Shown here piece after piece: positions 9,685-18,198 of a stretch of DNA of 64,000 nucleotides. The translations under genes were made by a program, and so were the position numbers. The notes under the pieces were generated by a model. It was not told the DNA's origin and did not search any database. It worked only from the letters and a program-made list of their open reading frames with translations. The DNA comes from Sphingobium sp. TKS (GTDB lineage: Bacteria > Pseudomonadota > Alphaproteobacteria > Sphingomonadales > Sphingomonadaceae), in NCBI RefSeq assembly GCF_001563265.1, contig NZ_CP005083.1:3413001-3477000 (forward strand), read 5' to 3'. Numbering within the stretch: position 1 is the first letter of the stretch; the number at the start of each line of letters is the position of its first letter.

Positions 9685-11770
9685 CGATGAGCGACACGGC
9701 CCTGAAGATTGGGGACACGTCGACGGTGACGGTCGCCTTCTCCGAAGCGGTGACGGGCTTCGACAACAGCGATGTGACGGTGGAGCATGGGACGCTCTCG
9801 ACCTTCACCAGCCTGGACGGCAAGGTCTGGACCGCGACCTTCACGCCGACCGCGAATATCGAGGACAGCTCGAATGTCGTGACGGTGGGGTCGGGCTATA
9901 CCGACCTGGCGGGCAATGCGGGCAGCGGCGGGACGAGCGCCAATTATGCGATCGACACCAAGGCGCCAACCCTGTCGATCACCGATGATGAAGCCGCGGC
10001 GGTCGCCAACAATGCTGGCGGCGCGGTGGTGTTCACTTTCACCTTCAGCGAGAATGTGACGGGCTTTACCGCCAGCGACATCACCGTCACCGGCGGGACG
10101 GCGGGCACGTTCACGGCGGTCAATGGCCACAGCTACACGCTGTCGGTCATGCCGAACGCCGACAGCCAGTCGGGGACGATCGCCGTCTCCGTGGCCGATG
10201 GGGCTGCCACCGATCTTGCCGGCAACGCGGTCACCGGCGCCAGCGCCAGCCAGAATTATGATACGCTCAACCCCACCGTGACCGTCGGCTTTGCCGGGAC
10301 GGCGCTCAGCGACGGCACCGCCAGTTCGCAGGTGAACTTCGTCTTCAGCGAGGCGCCGGTCGGCTTTGCCCAGGGTGACATCAGCGCGAGCCACGGCGCC
10401 ATCAGCAATCTGGTGATGGACGACGCCACCCATTATCACGCCACCTTCACCGCCGATGACGGCTTTAGCGGCACGGGCTCGGTGACGGTCGACGCGGCCA
10501 GGTTCACCGATGCGGCGCTCAACGACAATGCGGCGGCCACCCCCGCGACGATCGATATCGACACGCTCAATCCCACTCTTGTGTCGGTGACGATGAGCGA
10601 CACGGCCCTGAAGATTGGGGACACGTCGACGGTGACGGTCGCCTTCTCCGAAGCGGTGACCGGGTTCGACAACAGCGACGTGACGGTGGAGCATGGGACG
10701 CTCTCGACCTTCACCAGCCTGGACGGCAAGGTCTGGACCGCGACCTTCACGCCGACCGCGAATATCGAGGACAGCTCGAATGTCGTGACGGTGGGGCCGA
10801 ACTATACCGACCTGGCGGGCAATGCGGGCAGCGGCGGGACGAGCGCCAATTATGCGATCGACACCAAGGCGCCAACCCTGTCGATCACCGATGATGAAGC
10901 CGCGGCGGTCGCCAACAATGCTGGCGGCGCGGTGGTGTTCACTTTCACCTTCAGCGAGGATGTCACCGGCTTTACCACCGATGACATCACCGTCACCGGC
11001 GGGACGGCGGGCACGTTCACGGCGATCGACGGCCACAGCTATACGCTGTCGGTCACGCCGGACGCCAATAACCAGGCAGGAACCATCGCTGTCTCCGTCG
11101 CCGACGGCGCTGCCGTGGATGGTGCGGGCAACCCCATCATCGGATCGAGCGCCAGCCAGAATTACGACACCCTCAATCCGACTCTTGCGTCGGTGACGAT
11201 GAGTGACAGCGCTCTCAAGATTGGCGATACGTCCATTGTGACGGTGACCTTTTCCGAAGCGGTGACCGGGTTCGACAACAGCGACGTGACGGTGGAGCAT
11301 GGGACGCTCTCGACCTTCACCAGCCTGGACGGCAAGGTCTGGACAGCGACTTTCACGCCGACGGCGAATATCGAGGATGATTCGAACGTCGTGACGGTGG
11401 GGTCGGGCTATACCGACCTTGCGGGCAATGCGGGCACCGGCGGGACGAGCGCCAATTACGAGATAGACACCAAGGCGCCGACCCTGTCGATCACCGATGA
11501 TGAAGCCGCGGCAGTCGCCAACAATGCTGGCGGCGCGGTGGTGTTCACCTTCACCTTCAGCGAGAATGTGACGGGCTTTACCGCCAGCGACATCACCGTC
11601 ACCGGCGGGACGGCGGGCACGTTCACGGCGGTCAATGGCCACAGCTACACGCTGTCGGTCACGCCGGACGCCAATAACCAGGCAGGAACGATCGGCGTTT
11701 CCGTGGCGAACGGCGCCGCGATGGATGGCGCGGGTAACCCCATCATCGGAGCCAGCGCCAGCCAGAATTA
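7216..11770 (+). repeat. tandem Ig-like module repeats inside the adhesin gene
   Basis: Five copies of a module starting GTGACGATGAG begin at 7216, 8449, 9681, 10587 and 11193. Spacings are 1233, 1232, 906 and 606 bases, so blocks of 411, 411 (minus one base), 302 and 202 residues are repeated. Each block is made of two to four Ig-like modules used in different combinations. The module beginning near 7795 recurs almost unchanged near 9028, with several hundred bases essentially identical. This is the pattern expected of recent unequal exchange. Confidence 0.9.
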
Positions 11771-13820
11771 TGATACGAAGAACCCGACAGTAGCTGTAAA
11801 CATCATCGATGCTTCTTTGGATAATAACGATCCCAGTTCCCAGGTGACCTTCACATTTTCCGAAACGCCGGTTGGATTTGGATCCGGCGATATAAGTGCG
11901 GTCGGCGGCACGATAAGCAACTTCCAGTCTACGGCCGATCCGCTGGTCTATACCGCGACATACACCAAAACTGCCGGCTTTACCGGGACTGGCAGCGTAT
12001 CGGTGGGTTCGACGCTCTATACGGATGCGGCGCTCAATCCGGGCGCTCCGGGATCGGACACCGTGGCGGTCAGCAGTGGAGATACGACATCACCGGGCAT
12101 CACTTCTATTACAGGCCTTCAGGGCAATAATAATCAAAACAGCAAGTTGATCATTACGTTCAACGAAGCGATGAACACGTCGTTCTTCGATGCTTCGAAA
12201 ATTCACCTTGCCGCCGCCACCGGAACCGCCTCAATCGTGACAGGAACCGGGGCATGGTCATCGAACAACACTGTGTTCACGATCGAGGTCGCCAAAACGA
12301 ATGGCGCCAATAACGGCACATCCTATACTGCAGCCATCGATGCGGGCGCGTTCAAGGATGTCGCAGGCAATTTAAGCAATGCTGCACAGGCAAGCGGCCT
12401 GAAACCGGCGGGCGTCGCGGGAGCGCCGATCAACCTTGGCCTCTCCTCTCCGGCCGACCAGGCGGGCGATGTTCTCGTCACCGTCACCCACATGCCCGAC
12501 GACTGGGCGCTGAACGGCGGCACCCGCAATGCTGACGGCAGCTGGACCGTCCTGACCGCCGATCCGCGCGCACTGTCCGTCACCACGCCTTCCACCTTCG
12601 CGGGCGCCATGGTGCTGGATGTCGCGATGAGCTGGACGCAGGCAGACGGGGCCATGGCGACCATGCATATCGCTGACAATGTCGAGGCCTATGCCCCCGG
12701 CAACCCGATCTTCGCCTGGTCGGGCGACGACACGCTGACCGGATCGGCGCAAGCGGACATCTTCGTGTTCGCTCAGCCGATCGGCGCCGATCAGGTACAT
12801 GATTTCGATATCGGAGCCGACCGGATCGATCTGATCGGCTATGCCGGGATCGGTGATTTTTCCGGCGTGCTCGCGCATCTTGCGGAGGACGCATCGGGCA
12901 ATGCGCTGCTCACCTTGGCGGAAGGGCAGACGATCACGCTTCAGGGCGTGACGGCGGCGGCGCTGACGACGGCAAACTTCCTGTTCGACGAAACGCCTGT
13001 GGTCAGCAATTCCGGCGTCATGACTATCGGCAACGGGGCAATGCTTCCCTTGAGCGGCACGATCGTCAACAGCGGCGTGATCAGCCTTGAATCGACGGGC
13101 GACACGACATTGCTGCAGCTTATCCAATATGGCACGACGCTTCAGGGCGGCGGCCATGTGGTGCTGAGCGACGATGGCGGCAATGTCATCAGTGGAACGC
13201 TGCCGTCCGTCACGCTGAACAATGTGGACAACATCATATCTGGCGCGGGCGAGATCGGCGCGGGCACGCTGACCCTCATCAATGGTGGCTCGATCATCGC
13301 CGACGGAACCCATGGGCTTGTGCTCGACACGGGAACCAATATGATCAGCAACAGCGGAATCATCGCAGCCACGGGCAGCGGTGGCCTGACGGTGGTCAGC
13401 GCGATCGACAATGAAGGTCTGATCCAGCTCAACTCCAGCCATGCGGTGCTGGTCGGGGATGTAAGCGGTAGCGGCGATGTGGTGCTGTCGGGCACCGCGA
13501 CGGTCGAATTCGGCGGTCACGTGACATCCGACATCGTGGTCGATGCGGGGGCGACTGGCCTGATCCTGTTCGATGACAGCATCTCTTTCAGCGGGACGAT
13601 CGCGGGACTGGACAGCGATGATCGCGTCGACCTTTCAGACCTGGCGTTCGATGCGGCGACCATGCTGAGCTATGCTGCCAATGATACAGGGACCGGCGGG
13701 GTGCTGACGGTGACCAGCGGAGCCGACGTCGCGCATCTGACGCTGATCGGCAGCTATCATGCCGAAGATTTCGGCCTGTGGTCCGACGGGCATTCGGGAA
13801 CGCTGATCAGTTTCGGCTGA
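9675..13820 (+). CDS. giant Ig-like repeat protein, 3' part
   Basis: 1381-residue continuation of the same protein in another frame. If the missing base near 9636 is restored, the two parts read as one protein of about 2400 residues from 6619. This part has further Ig-like modules, then a domain around 12430-12690, another RTX-like calcium segment (WSGDDTLTGSAQADIFVF, about 12715) and a C-terminal region of short beta repeats ending with DFGLWSDGHSGTLISF, typical of alphaproteobacterial type I secretion substrates, where the export signal sits at the C-terminus. As an independent gene it could only start at GTG 9675, which has no good ribosome site, so a true frameshift or a sequencing error is more likely than two genes. 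Confidence 0.75.
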   Translation: MSVTMSDTALKIGDTSTVTVAFSEAVTGFDNSDVTVEHGTLSTFTSLDGKVWTATFTPTANIEDSSNVVTVGSGYTDLAGNAGSGGTSANYAIDTKAPTLSITDDEAAAVANNAGGAVVFTFTFSENVTGFTASDITVTGGTAGTFTAVNGHSYTLSVMPNADSQSGTIAVSVADGAATDLAGNAVTGASASQNYDTLNPTVTVGFAGTALSDGTASSQVNFVFSEAPVGFAQGDISASHGAISNLVMDDATHYHATFTADDGFSGTGSVTVDAARFTDAALNDNAAATPATIDIDTLNPTLVSVTMSDTALKIGDTSTVTVAFSEAVTGFDNSDVTVEHGTLSTFTSLDGKVWTATFTPTANIEDSSNVVTVGPNYTDLAGNAGSGGTSANYAIDTKAPTLSITDDEAAAVANNAGGAVVFTFTFSEDVTGFTTDDITVTGGTAGTFTAIDGHSYTLSVTPDANNQAGTIAVSVADGAAVDGAGNPIIGSSASQNYDTLNPTLASVTMSDSALKIGDTSIVTVTFSEAVTGFDNSDVTVEHGTLSTFTSLDGKVWTATFTPTANIEDDSNVVTVGSGYTDLAGNAGTGGTSANYEIDTKAPTLSITDDEAAAVANNAGGAVVFTFTFSENVTGFTASDITVTGGTAGTFTAVNGHSYTLSVTPDANNQAGTIGVSVANGAAMDGAGNPIIGASASQNYDTKNPTVAVNIIDASLDNNDPSSQVTFTFSETPVGFGSGDISAVGGTISNFQSTADPLVYTATYTKTAGFTGTGSVSVGSTLYTDAALNPGAPGSDTVAVSSGDTTSPGITSITGLQGNNNQNSKLIITFNEAMNTSFFDASKIHLAAATGTASIVTGTGAWSSNNTVFTIEVAKTNGANNGTSYTAAIDAGAFKDVAGNLSNAAQASGLKPAGVAGAPINLGLSSPADQAGDVLVTVTHMPDDWALNGGTRNADGSWTVLTADPRALSVTTPSTFAGAMVLDVAMSWTQADGAMATMHIADNVEAYAPGNPIFAWSGDDTLTGSAQADIFVFAQPIGADQVHDFDIGADRIDLIGYAGIGDFSGVLAHLAEDASGNALLTLAEGQTITLQGVTAAALTTANFLFDETPVVSNSGVMTIGNGAMLPLSGTIVNSGVISLESTGDTTLLQLIQYGTTLQGGGHVVLSDDGGNVISGTLPSVTLNNVDNIISGAGEIGAGTLTLINGGSIIADGTHGLVLDTGTNMISNSGIIAATGSGGLTVVSAIDNEGLIQLNSSHAVLVGDVSGSGDVVLSGTATVEFGGHVTSDIVVDAGATGLILFDDSISFSGTIAGLDSDDRVDLSDLAFDAATMLSYAANDTGTGGVLTVTSGADVAHLTLIGSYHAEDFGLWSDGHSGTLISFG

Positions 13821-13877
13821 TCTGGGTCTCTTCGAAATTCCGATGGCATTTCCCGCCGGGACCATCATGATCGGTTA

Positions 13878-13910
13878 CATGAGCACCATGGCAGCGCCAT
13901 GGTGCTCATG
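13878..13910 (+). terminator. strong hairpin terminator after the adhesin gene
   Basis: A perfect 15-bp stem (arms 13878-13892 and 13896-13910) with a 3-base loop, followed by CGTTTT. It lies 58 bases after the adhesin stop and directly before the truncated arsC remnant, so it probably arrived with or belongs to the adhesin locus. Confidence 0.75.
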
Positions 13911-13924
13911 CGTTTTCCCGATGA

Positions 13925-14110
13925 ACCAAGAGAGCCTTGATCGACGCGATGATGGAGCACCCCATTCTCATCAATCGTCCGCTGGTGGTGTCACAGCTGA
14001 GCGTTAAGCTCTGCCGCTCATCCGAGGCGGTTCTGGATCTCCTCCCATCCCCGCAGTCCGCCCCTTTCGTGAAGGAGGATGGCGAAGCCGTGAAGGCGAC
14101 GCGGCGATGA
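13925..14110 (+). pseudogene. arsC: arsenate reductase ArsC, 3' remnant
   Basis: The frame from 13925 to the TGA at 14108-14110 encodes a 61-residue peptide containing LIDAMMEHPILINRPLVV, a LCRSSEAVLDLLP segment and KEDGEAV. These match the C-terminal half of glutaredoxin-type ArsC. The N-terminal half with the catalytic cysteine is absent: an in-frame stop precedes at 13922 and the adhesin terminator lies just upstream. The stop overlaps the ATG of the GNAT gene (ATGA), showing that arsC and the acetyltransferase were once coupled in one operon. Confidence 0.8.
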
Positions 14111-14634
14111 CCATCGTCATTCGTCCGGCCAGGATCGCGGACGCGGCTTCGATCGCCGCGATTTATGCTTATCATGTACTGCATGGCACGGCGACTTATG
14201 AGACCGTTCCGCCCTCCGTCGCTGATACCGAGGCGAAAATCAGGAACCTGGCCGGACGCGGCTGGCCCTTTCTGGTCGCCTACATCAATGCGGAGGTCGT
14301 TGGCTATTGCTATGCGACGCAGTTTCGGGACCGGCCCGCCTACGCCTTTGCGTGCGAGGACAGCATCTATGTCGCCCATGACCGCCTGGGCGCCGGGATC
14401 GGCCGCGCCTTGCTCCGGGCCTTGATCGATGCCGCCACAATTTCCGGCTTTCGCCAGATGGTCGCGGTCGTCGGAGGCGCGGAGCCGGCGTCCGTGGCGC
14501 TGCATGCATCCTGCGGCTTCCACCAGGTCGGACGCCTGGCCGCTATGGGCTGGAAAGCCGGAAAATGGCTGGACACCGTCTATATGCAGATCGCGCTGGG
14601 CGACGGTTCCACGACGCCTCCCCCTTCCGCCTGA
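14107..14634 (+). CDS. GNAT N-acetyltransferase, phosphinothricin/ArsN1-like
   Basis: 175-residue acetyltransferase of the phosphinothricin acetyltransferase (Pat) group. It has the GNAT acetyl-CoA loop RLGAGIGRALLRAL (about residues 98-111), an N-terminal IRPARIADAASIAAIYAYHV block and the late FHQVGRLAAMGWKAGKW segment typical of the group. It is intact although both neighbours are remnants of arsenic-resistance genes (arsC upstream, overlapping by ATGA; acr3 downstream). Known ArsN1 enzymes are Pat-like proteins in ars operons that acetylate the arsenical antibiotic arsinothricin. Family membership is seen in the sequence; the ArsN1 role is inferred from context, and Pat or methionine-sulfoximine acetyltransferase activity is the alternative. 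Confidence 0.8.
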   Translation: MTIVIRPARIADAASIAAIYAYHVLHGTATYETVPPSVADTEAKIRNLAGRGWPFLVAYINAEVVGYCYATQFRDRPAYAFACEDSIYVAHDRLGAGIGRALLRALIDAATISGFRQMVAVVGGAEPASVALHASCGFHQVGRLAAMGWKAGKWLDTVYMQIALGDGSTTPPPSA

Positions 14635-14648
14635 TCGGAGATCCGGCC

Positions 14649-14806
14649 ATGACCCTGTTCGAACGATATCTCACCTTGTGAGCGGCCCTTTGCATGGGCG
14701 CGGCATCGGCGTGACGCGCGTCGTGCCCGTGGTCGTCGCACAGCTTGTTCGGTCCGCCATGTTACGGCGCAACCATGCCGCGCTCGATGCGCTGCCACTT
14801 AACTGT
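14649..14806 (+). pseudogene. arsenite transporter (Acr3-like) remnant
   Basis: ATG 14649 begins MTLFERYLTL followed by a TGA at 14679 and then AALCMGAASA in the same frame. This equals the start of Acr3-type arsenite exporters, where a tryptophan codon would stand at the TGA. From 14708 another frame reads GVTRVVPVVVAQLVRSAML and RRNHAALDALPL, matching an internal segment of the same transporter family. Thus the gene has a nonsense mutation, a large internal deletion and no 3' end. It begins 15 bases after the GNAT stop. Confidence 0.65.
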
Positions 14807-14839
14807 GGTCACGACCCGGCAATGCCAAGCCGGGGAAAT

Positions 14840-14861
14840 GGGGTGGGGCAAAGCCCACCCC
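14840..14861 (-). terminator. possible terminator of the OmpA-like gene
   Basis: GGGGTGGG and CCCACCCC form an 8-bp GC stem with a 6-base loop, 8 bases past the stop of the minus-strand OmpA-like gene. There is no strong T-run on the minus strand, so factor-independent termination is only moderately supported. Confidence 0.4.
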
Positions 14862-14868
14862 GCCCGTC

Positions 14869-15744
14869 TCACAGACCGTCTACGGCCTTGCTGACAAGAA
14901 TATTCACCGCAACGCGGCGGTTCTGCGCCTTGCCTTCAACAGTATCATTGCTCGCCACAGGGTCCGCTTCGGACATCCCGGTGGGGGTCAGCATGCGATA
15001 GGGTTTCCAGCCGCAGGCTTGCTGCAGGTAATTGATGACGCGACCGGCTCGCTTTTCGCTAAGCTGCTGGTTATATTCATAGTCTCCCGTCGAATCCGTG
15101 TAACCGACGACAAGCAGCAGGGCGTTGCTCATCCCTTCGGCAGTGGTCGCCGCGGCGCAGAGCTCGTTTTTCGCCTGAGCGGACAGCACCGCCTTGCCAG
15201 TGTCGAAATTCACGTTCGTCGTGCTTTTGATATTATACTGGTCGATCTCACCCATGCGACCGCGCAGCGCCGCCGTTGCCGCAGTCTGTTCGGCAAAGCC
15301 CTGCTCGGTGCCGTTTTGGATCATCGACGCAGTCCGGAGATCCTTGTTCTGCAGATTGATCTGGCTCGCCACCAGGCCGCCATCCGATTGCAGCGTCTTG
15401 ACCGTCACCGGCACACCGTTGAGCAGCGAGGTCGCGGCAAGCCTGCTGCGGTTGAGGCCGAAAAAGCCCTTGCTGGCGCTGATCTTGGTGGCATCGTTGA
15501 TGACGATGACGGACTTGGTGCCGTCGGCCGCCGTGACCTGCATCTTGTCGCCGCTGCGCGCGGAAATGATGCCCTTGATCTCCGGCCCTGCGGCCAGCTT
15601 AGCCGGAGGCAAATAGGCGGTCGCCGAAACGTCGGCGGCAGGCGCGGGCGCGTCCTGCGTCTGCGCGGACAAACTGCCCGAAGATGCCCCGGAAAGTAGG
15701 GCAAGCATTAAGAGAAATTTCGGGCTTTTGGAAATGACACTCAT
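14869..15744 (-). CDS. OmpA-family outer membrane protein
   Basis: 291-residue envelope protein. Residues 1-28 are a signal peptide (lysine, then LLMLALLSGASSGSLSA, cleavage before QTQ). Residues about 50-120 form a small beta-rich domain with repeated VTAADGTKSVIVIND-like strands, and residues about 165-285 are an OmpA C-terminal domain that binds peptidoglycan; NFDTGKAVLSAQAKNEL and the VGYTDSTGDYEYNQQLSEKR block are diagnostic. The domain follows a helical, alanine/glutamine-rich stretch. ATG 15744 is chosen because an AAGGAG site sits seven bases upstream; a GTG one codon earlier is also in frame. Single gene, divergent from the region before groEL. Confidence 0.85.
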   Translation of the reverse strand: MSVISKSPKFLLMLALLSGASSGSLSAQTQDAPAPAADVSATAYLPPAKLAAGPEIKGIISARSGDKMQVTAADGTKSVIVINDATKISASKGFFGLNRSRLAATSLLNGVPVTVKTLQSDGGLVASQINLQNKDLRTASMIQNGTEQGFAEQTAATAALRGRMGEIDQYNIKSTTNVNFDTGKAVLSAQAKNELCAAATTAEGMSNALLLVVGYTDSTGDYEYNQQLSEKRAGRVINYLQQACGWKPYRMLTPTGMSEADPVASNDTVEGKAQNRRVAVNILVSKAVDGL

Positions 15745-16497
15745 CACGCTACTCCTTCAAAATTCGACCAGTCGGGCCTGCGTGACCGCAGCTTTTCGTC
15801 CGACTGCCGCCCGCGTGATGGCGTATTCAGCTGTCAGAACCCCCTCCATTTACCTTCGTAAGATGTACGGCACGGCGCTGCGGATGAGCGCCATGGATGT
15901 TCTGCCTGTTCAGATTAACCTTTCTGCCACATGAACAGGCCGCTCACGCCGGTGCTTGTGCAGGCAATAGGAGTGCATCGTGCGACGAACCGATGCAGAC
16001 CATGCAGACCATGCCGGGCAAACGAATGTTCATGCGTGGTAGAGTTACCCAATAGATTTTGGAGAGATTGTCCTCAATTGACAACCATTTGTTCCAAAGA
16101 AAGCAGTACTGAGTTCCCGGCCAAAATTCGACAGTCCACGATTTTTCCTTTCGAAACATTCATTTGGTGCCGTCTTGGCATCTGCTTTCGGCGCCTTGAA
16201 CCGGTCCTGCCCACCCGAATCGGGAATCCAAGCCGGGATTTGAGCGATCTCCCATTCAAAGCAACGAGGCAGATCCGAGGTTCCGGAACGATCAGGGAGT
16301 CCGTCATGAAGCGCGTCGACCAGCCCGCAACAATTCTTGCGCGGGGTAGAGCTTGTTATTGATTAACGCAGGGCGCATATCAGGGTCATTGGCACTCTTG
16401 TTGGAGACTGCCAGCTCGCAAATTGGTAGCGCTGGCTTCCGCTTGTGAAAGCGACGATTTAGTCGCGGACCAGCGCCAGGAAAGTCGGACCCAAGCC
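15745..16497. other. intergenic region upstream of groEL
   Basis: About 750 bases without a gene I can support. Short open frames on both strands look random. It contains a short tandem ATGCAGACC duplication near 15993 and, near the end, a CIRCE-like inverted repeat. It should hold the divergent promoters of the OmpA-like gene and groEL. Confidence 0.4.
16389..16414. promoter_or_regulatory. degenerate CIRCE-like inverted repeat
   Basis: TTGGCACTC, then six bases, then GAGACTGCCAG. The halves resemble the HrcA operator TTAGCACTC-N9-GAGTGCTAA, but the spacer is shorter and two bases are inserted in the right half. It lies 84 bases before the groEL start. This is a weak match and could be chance. 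Confidence 0.3.
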
Positions 16498-18123
16498 ATG
16501 ACAGCCAAAGACGTGAAATTGGCGCACGAAGCCCGTGAAGGCATCGCGCGCGGCGTCGACATCCTTGCCAATGCCGTGCGCGTGACGCTTGGCCCAAAGG
16601 GGCGCAACGTCCTTATCGACAGGGGCTTCGGCGCGCCCCGGATCACCAAGGACGGCGTCACCGTCGCCAAGGAATTGGAATTCAATAACAAGTTCGAGAA
16701 TATGGGCGCGCAGATGATCCGCGCCGTCGCGTCCAGGGCGCATGATCATGCTGGAGACGGCACCACGACGGCGACCGTCCTCGCCCAGGCGATCGTTCAG
16801 GAGGGGATGAAGTCGGTATCGGCCGGCATCGATCCAATGGACCTCAAACGGGGCATCGACCTGGCCGTCACCGCCGTCGTTGCCGAACTCAAGGCCCGGT
16901 CCAAGCCGGTGTCGAACAATCAGGAAATCGCACAGGTCGGCATCGTGTCGGCCAATGGCGATGAGATCGTCGGCAACCGGATTGCCGAGGCGATGGAGAA
17001 GGTCGGCAAGGAAGGCGTCATCACCATCGAGGAAGGGGCGAGCGTCGAGTTCGAACTGGATGTGGTCGAGGGAATGCAGTTCGATCGCGGCTATCTGTCG
17101 CCCTATTTCGTTACGAACAGCGAGAAGATGGCGGTCGAACTGGAAGACCCCGTCATTCTGATCCACGAAAAGAAGATGAGCAATGTGCAGGCGATGCTGC
17201 CCATATTGGAAGCGGTCGCGCAAGCGCACCGTTCGCTGCTCATCATTGCCGAGGATATCGAAGGGGATGCGCTGTCGACGCTGGTCGTCAACAAGCTGCG
17301 CGGGGGACTGAAGGTCGCTGCGGTCAAGGCGCCGGGCTTTGGCGATCGCCGCAAGGCGATGCTGGAGGATCTGGCCATATTGACGGCAAGCGACGTGGTG
17401 ACCGAGGATCTTGGCATCAAATTGGAGGATGTCACGCTGGACAGGCTGGGTACGGCCAAGCGCGTGACGATCGCGAAGGATCACACGACGATCGTCGACG
17501 GCGCCGGCAGTCCGGAAGTCATCAAGGCCCGCGTCGCGGCGCTCCAGGCACAGATCGAAACCACCACGAGCGATTATGACCGGGAAAAGCTGCAAGAACG
17601 TCTTGCGAAGCTGTCCGGTGGCGTCGCCGTCATCAAGGTCGGCGGGTCATCCGAACTGGAGGTCAAGGAACGCAAGGATCGAGTGGAGGACGCTCTGCAC
17701 GCGACCCGCGCAGCGGTGGAGGAAGGCATATTGCCCGGCGGCGGCACCGCGCTCCTTTATGCGTCGAAAGCGCTGGACGGCCTTGTCCCCGTCAATGACG
17801 ACCAGCGGCGCGGCATCGACATCATCCGCAGGGCACTGCAGGCGCCGCTCCGCCAGATCGCGGAGAATGCCGGACATGATGGCGGCGTGGTTGTAGGTCG
17901 ATTGCTGGACGGGAAAGACGAAAATCTGGGCTTCAACGCGCAGAGCGAGCAATATGAGAATCTCTTCCAGTCCGGCGTCATCGATCCCACCAAGGTTGTC
18001 CGCACCGCCTTGCAGGATGCGGCCTCCATTGCCGGGTTGCTGATCACCACCGAAGCGGCGGTTGCCGAACTGGGAACCGACAGCCGCGGCCCGCAAGCCA
18101 TGGCTTCCGGCGCGGGATTCTAG
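16498..18123 (+). CDS. groEL: 60-kDa chaperonin GroEL (orphan copy)
   Basis: 541-residue group I chaperonin subunit that folds proteins in an ATP-driven double ring. The ATP-binding motif [15 protein letters not shown] (about residue 86), [12 protein letters not shown] near the N-terminus and [11 protein letters not shown] are present, and the length is nearly full. There is no groES next to it, and the C-terminus ends in SGAGF rather than the flexible Gly-Gly-Met tail, so this is likely a secondary GroEL paralogue that would need GroES from elsewhere. The start [13 protein letters not shown] at 16498 aligns with the family; a longer frame upstream is not conserved-looking. The stop codon TAG forms part of the adjacent intergenic repeat. 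Confidence 0.92.
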   Translation: MTAKDVKLAHEAREGIARGVDILANAVRVTLGPKGRNVLIDRGFGAPRITKDGVTVAKELEFNNKFENMGAQMIRAVASRAHDHAGDGTTTATVLAQAIVQEGMKSVSAGIDPMDLKRGIDLAVTAVVAELKARSKPVSNNQEIAQVGIVSANGDEIVGNRIAEAMEKVGKEGVITIEEGASVEFELDVVEGMQFDRGYLSPYFVTNSEKMAVELEDPVILIHEKKMSNVQAMLPILEAVAQAHRSLLIIAEDIEGDALSTLVVNKLRGGLKVAAVKAPGFGDRRKAMLEDLAILTASDVVTEDLGIKLEDVTLDRLGTAKRVTIAKDHTTIVDGAGSPEVIKARVAALQAQIETTTSDYDREKLQERLAKLSGGVAVIKVGGSSELEVKERKDRVEDALHATRAAVEEGILPGGGTALLYASKALDGLVPVNDDQRRGIDIIRRALQAPLRQIAENAGHDGGVVVGRLLDGKDENLGFNAQSEQYENLFQSGVIDPTKVVRTALQDAASIAGLLITTEAAVAELGTDSRGPQAMASGAGF

Positions 18124-18198
18124 AGCATCGTGTGCAAAAGTGGGAACCGGTTTTGCGCGAAAAACGATGCGACAACAAAGAACTAGAGCGCGTGCCCT
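18121..18198. repeat. mosaic alphaproteobacterial intergenic repeat, left part (interrupted by the IS)
   Basis: Begins CTAGAGCATCGT, contains GCATCGT/ACGATGC arms around an internal palindrome (AACCGGTT) and continues to CTAGAGCGCG. This is a REP/RIME-type palindromic element. Its second palindrome is completed beyond the insertion sequence (19405-19432, CGCGCTCTAG), so the element was whole before the IS4 insertion. Confidence 0.7.

Noticed and set aside
7216..11770. Repeats considered as a CRISPR-like or satellite array
   Set aside because: The repeats are coding, hundreds of bases long, and lie in a single reading frame of Ig-like modules; no short regularly spaced repeats.
15931..16362. 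Plus-strand open frame of 143 codons before groEL
   Set aside because: Cysteine- and arginine-rich random-looking translation with no ribosome site.
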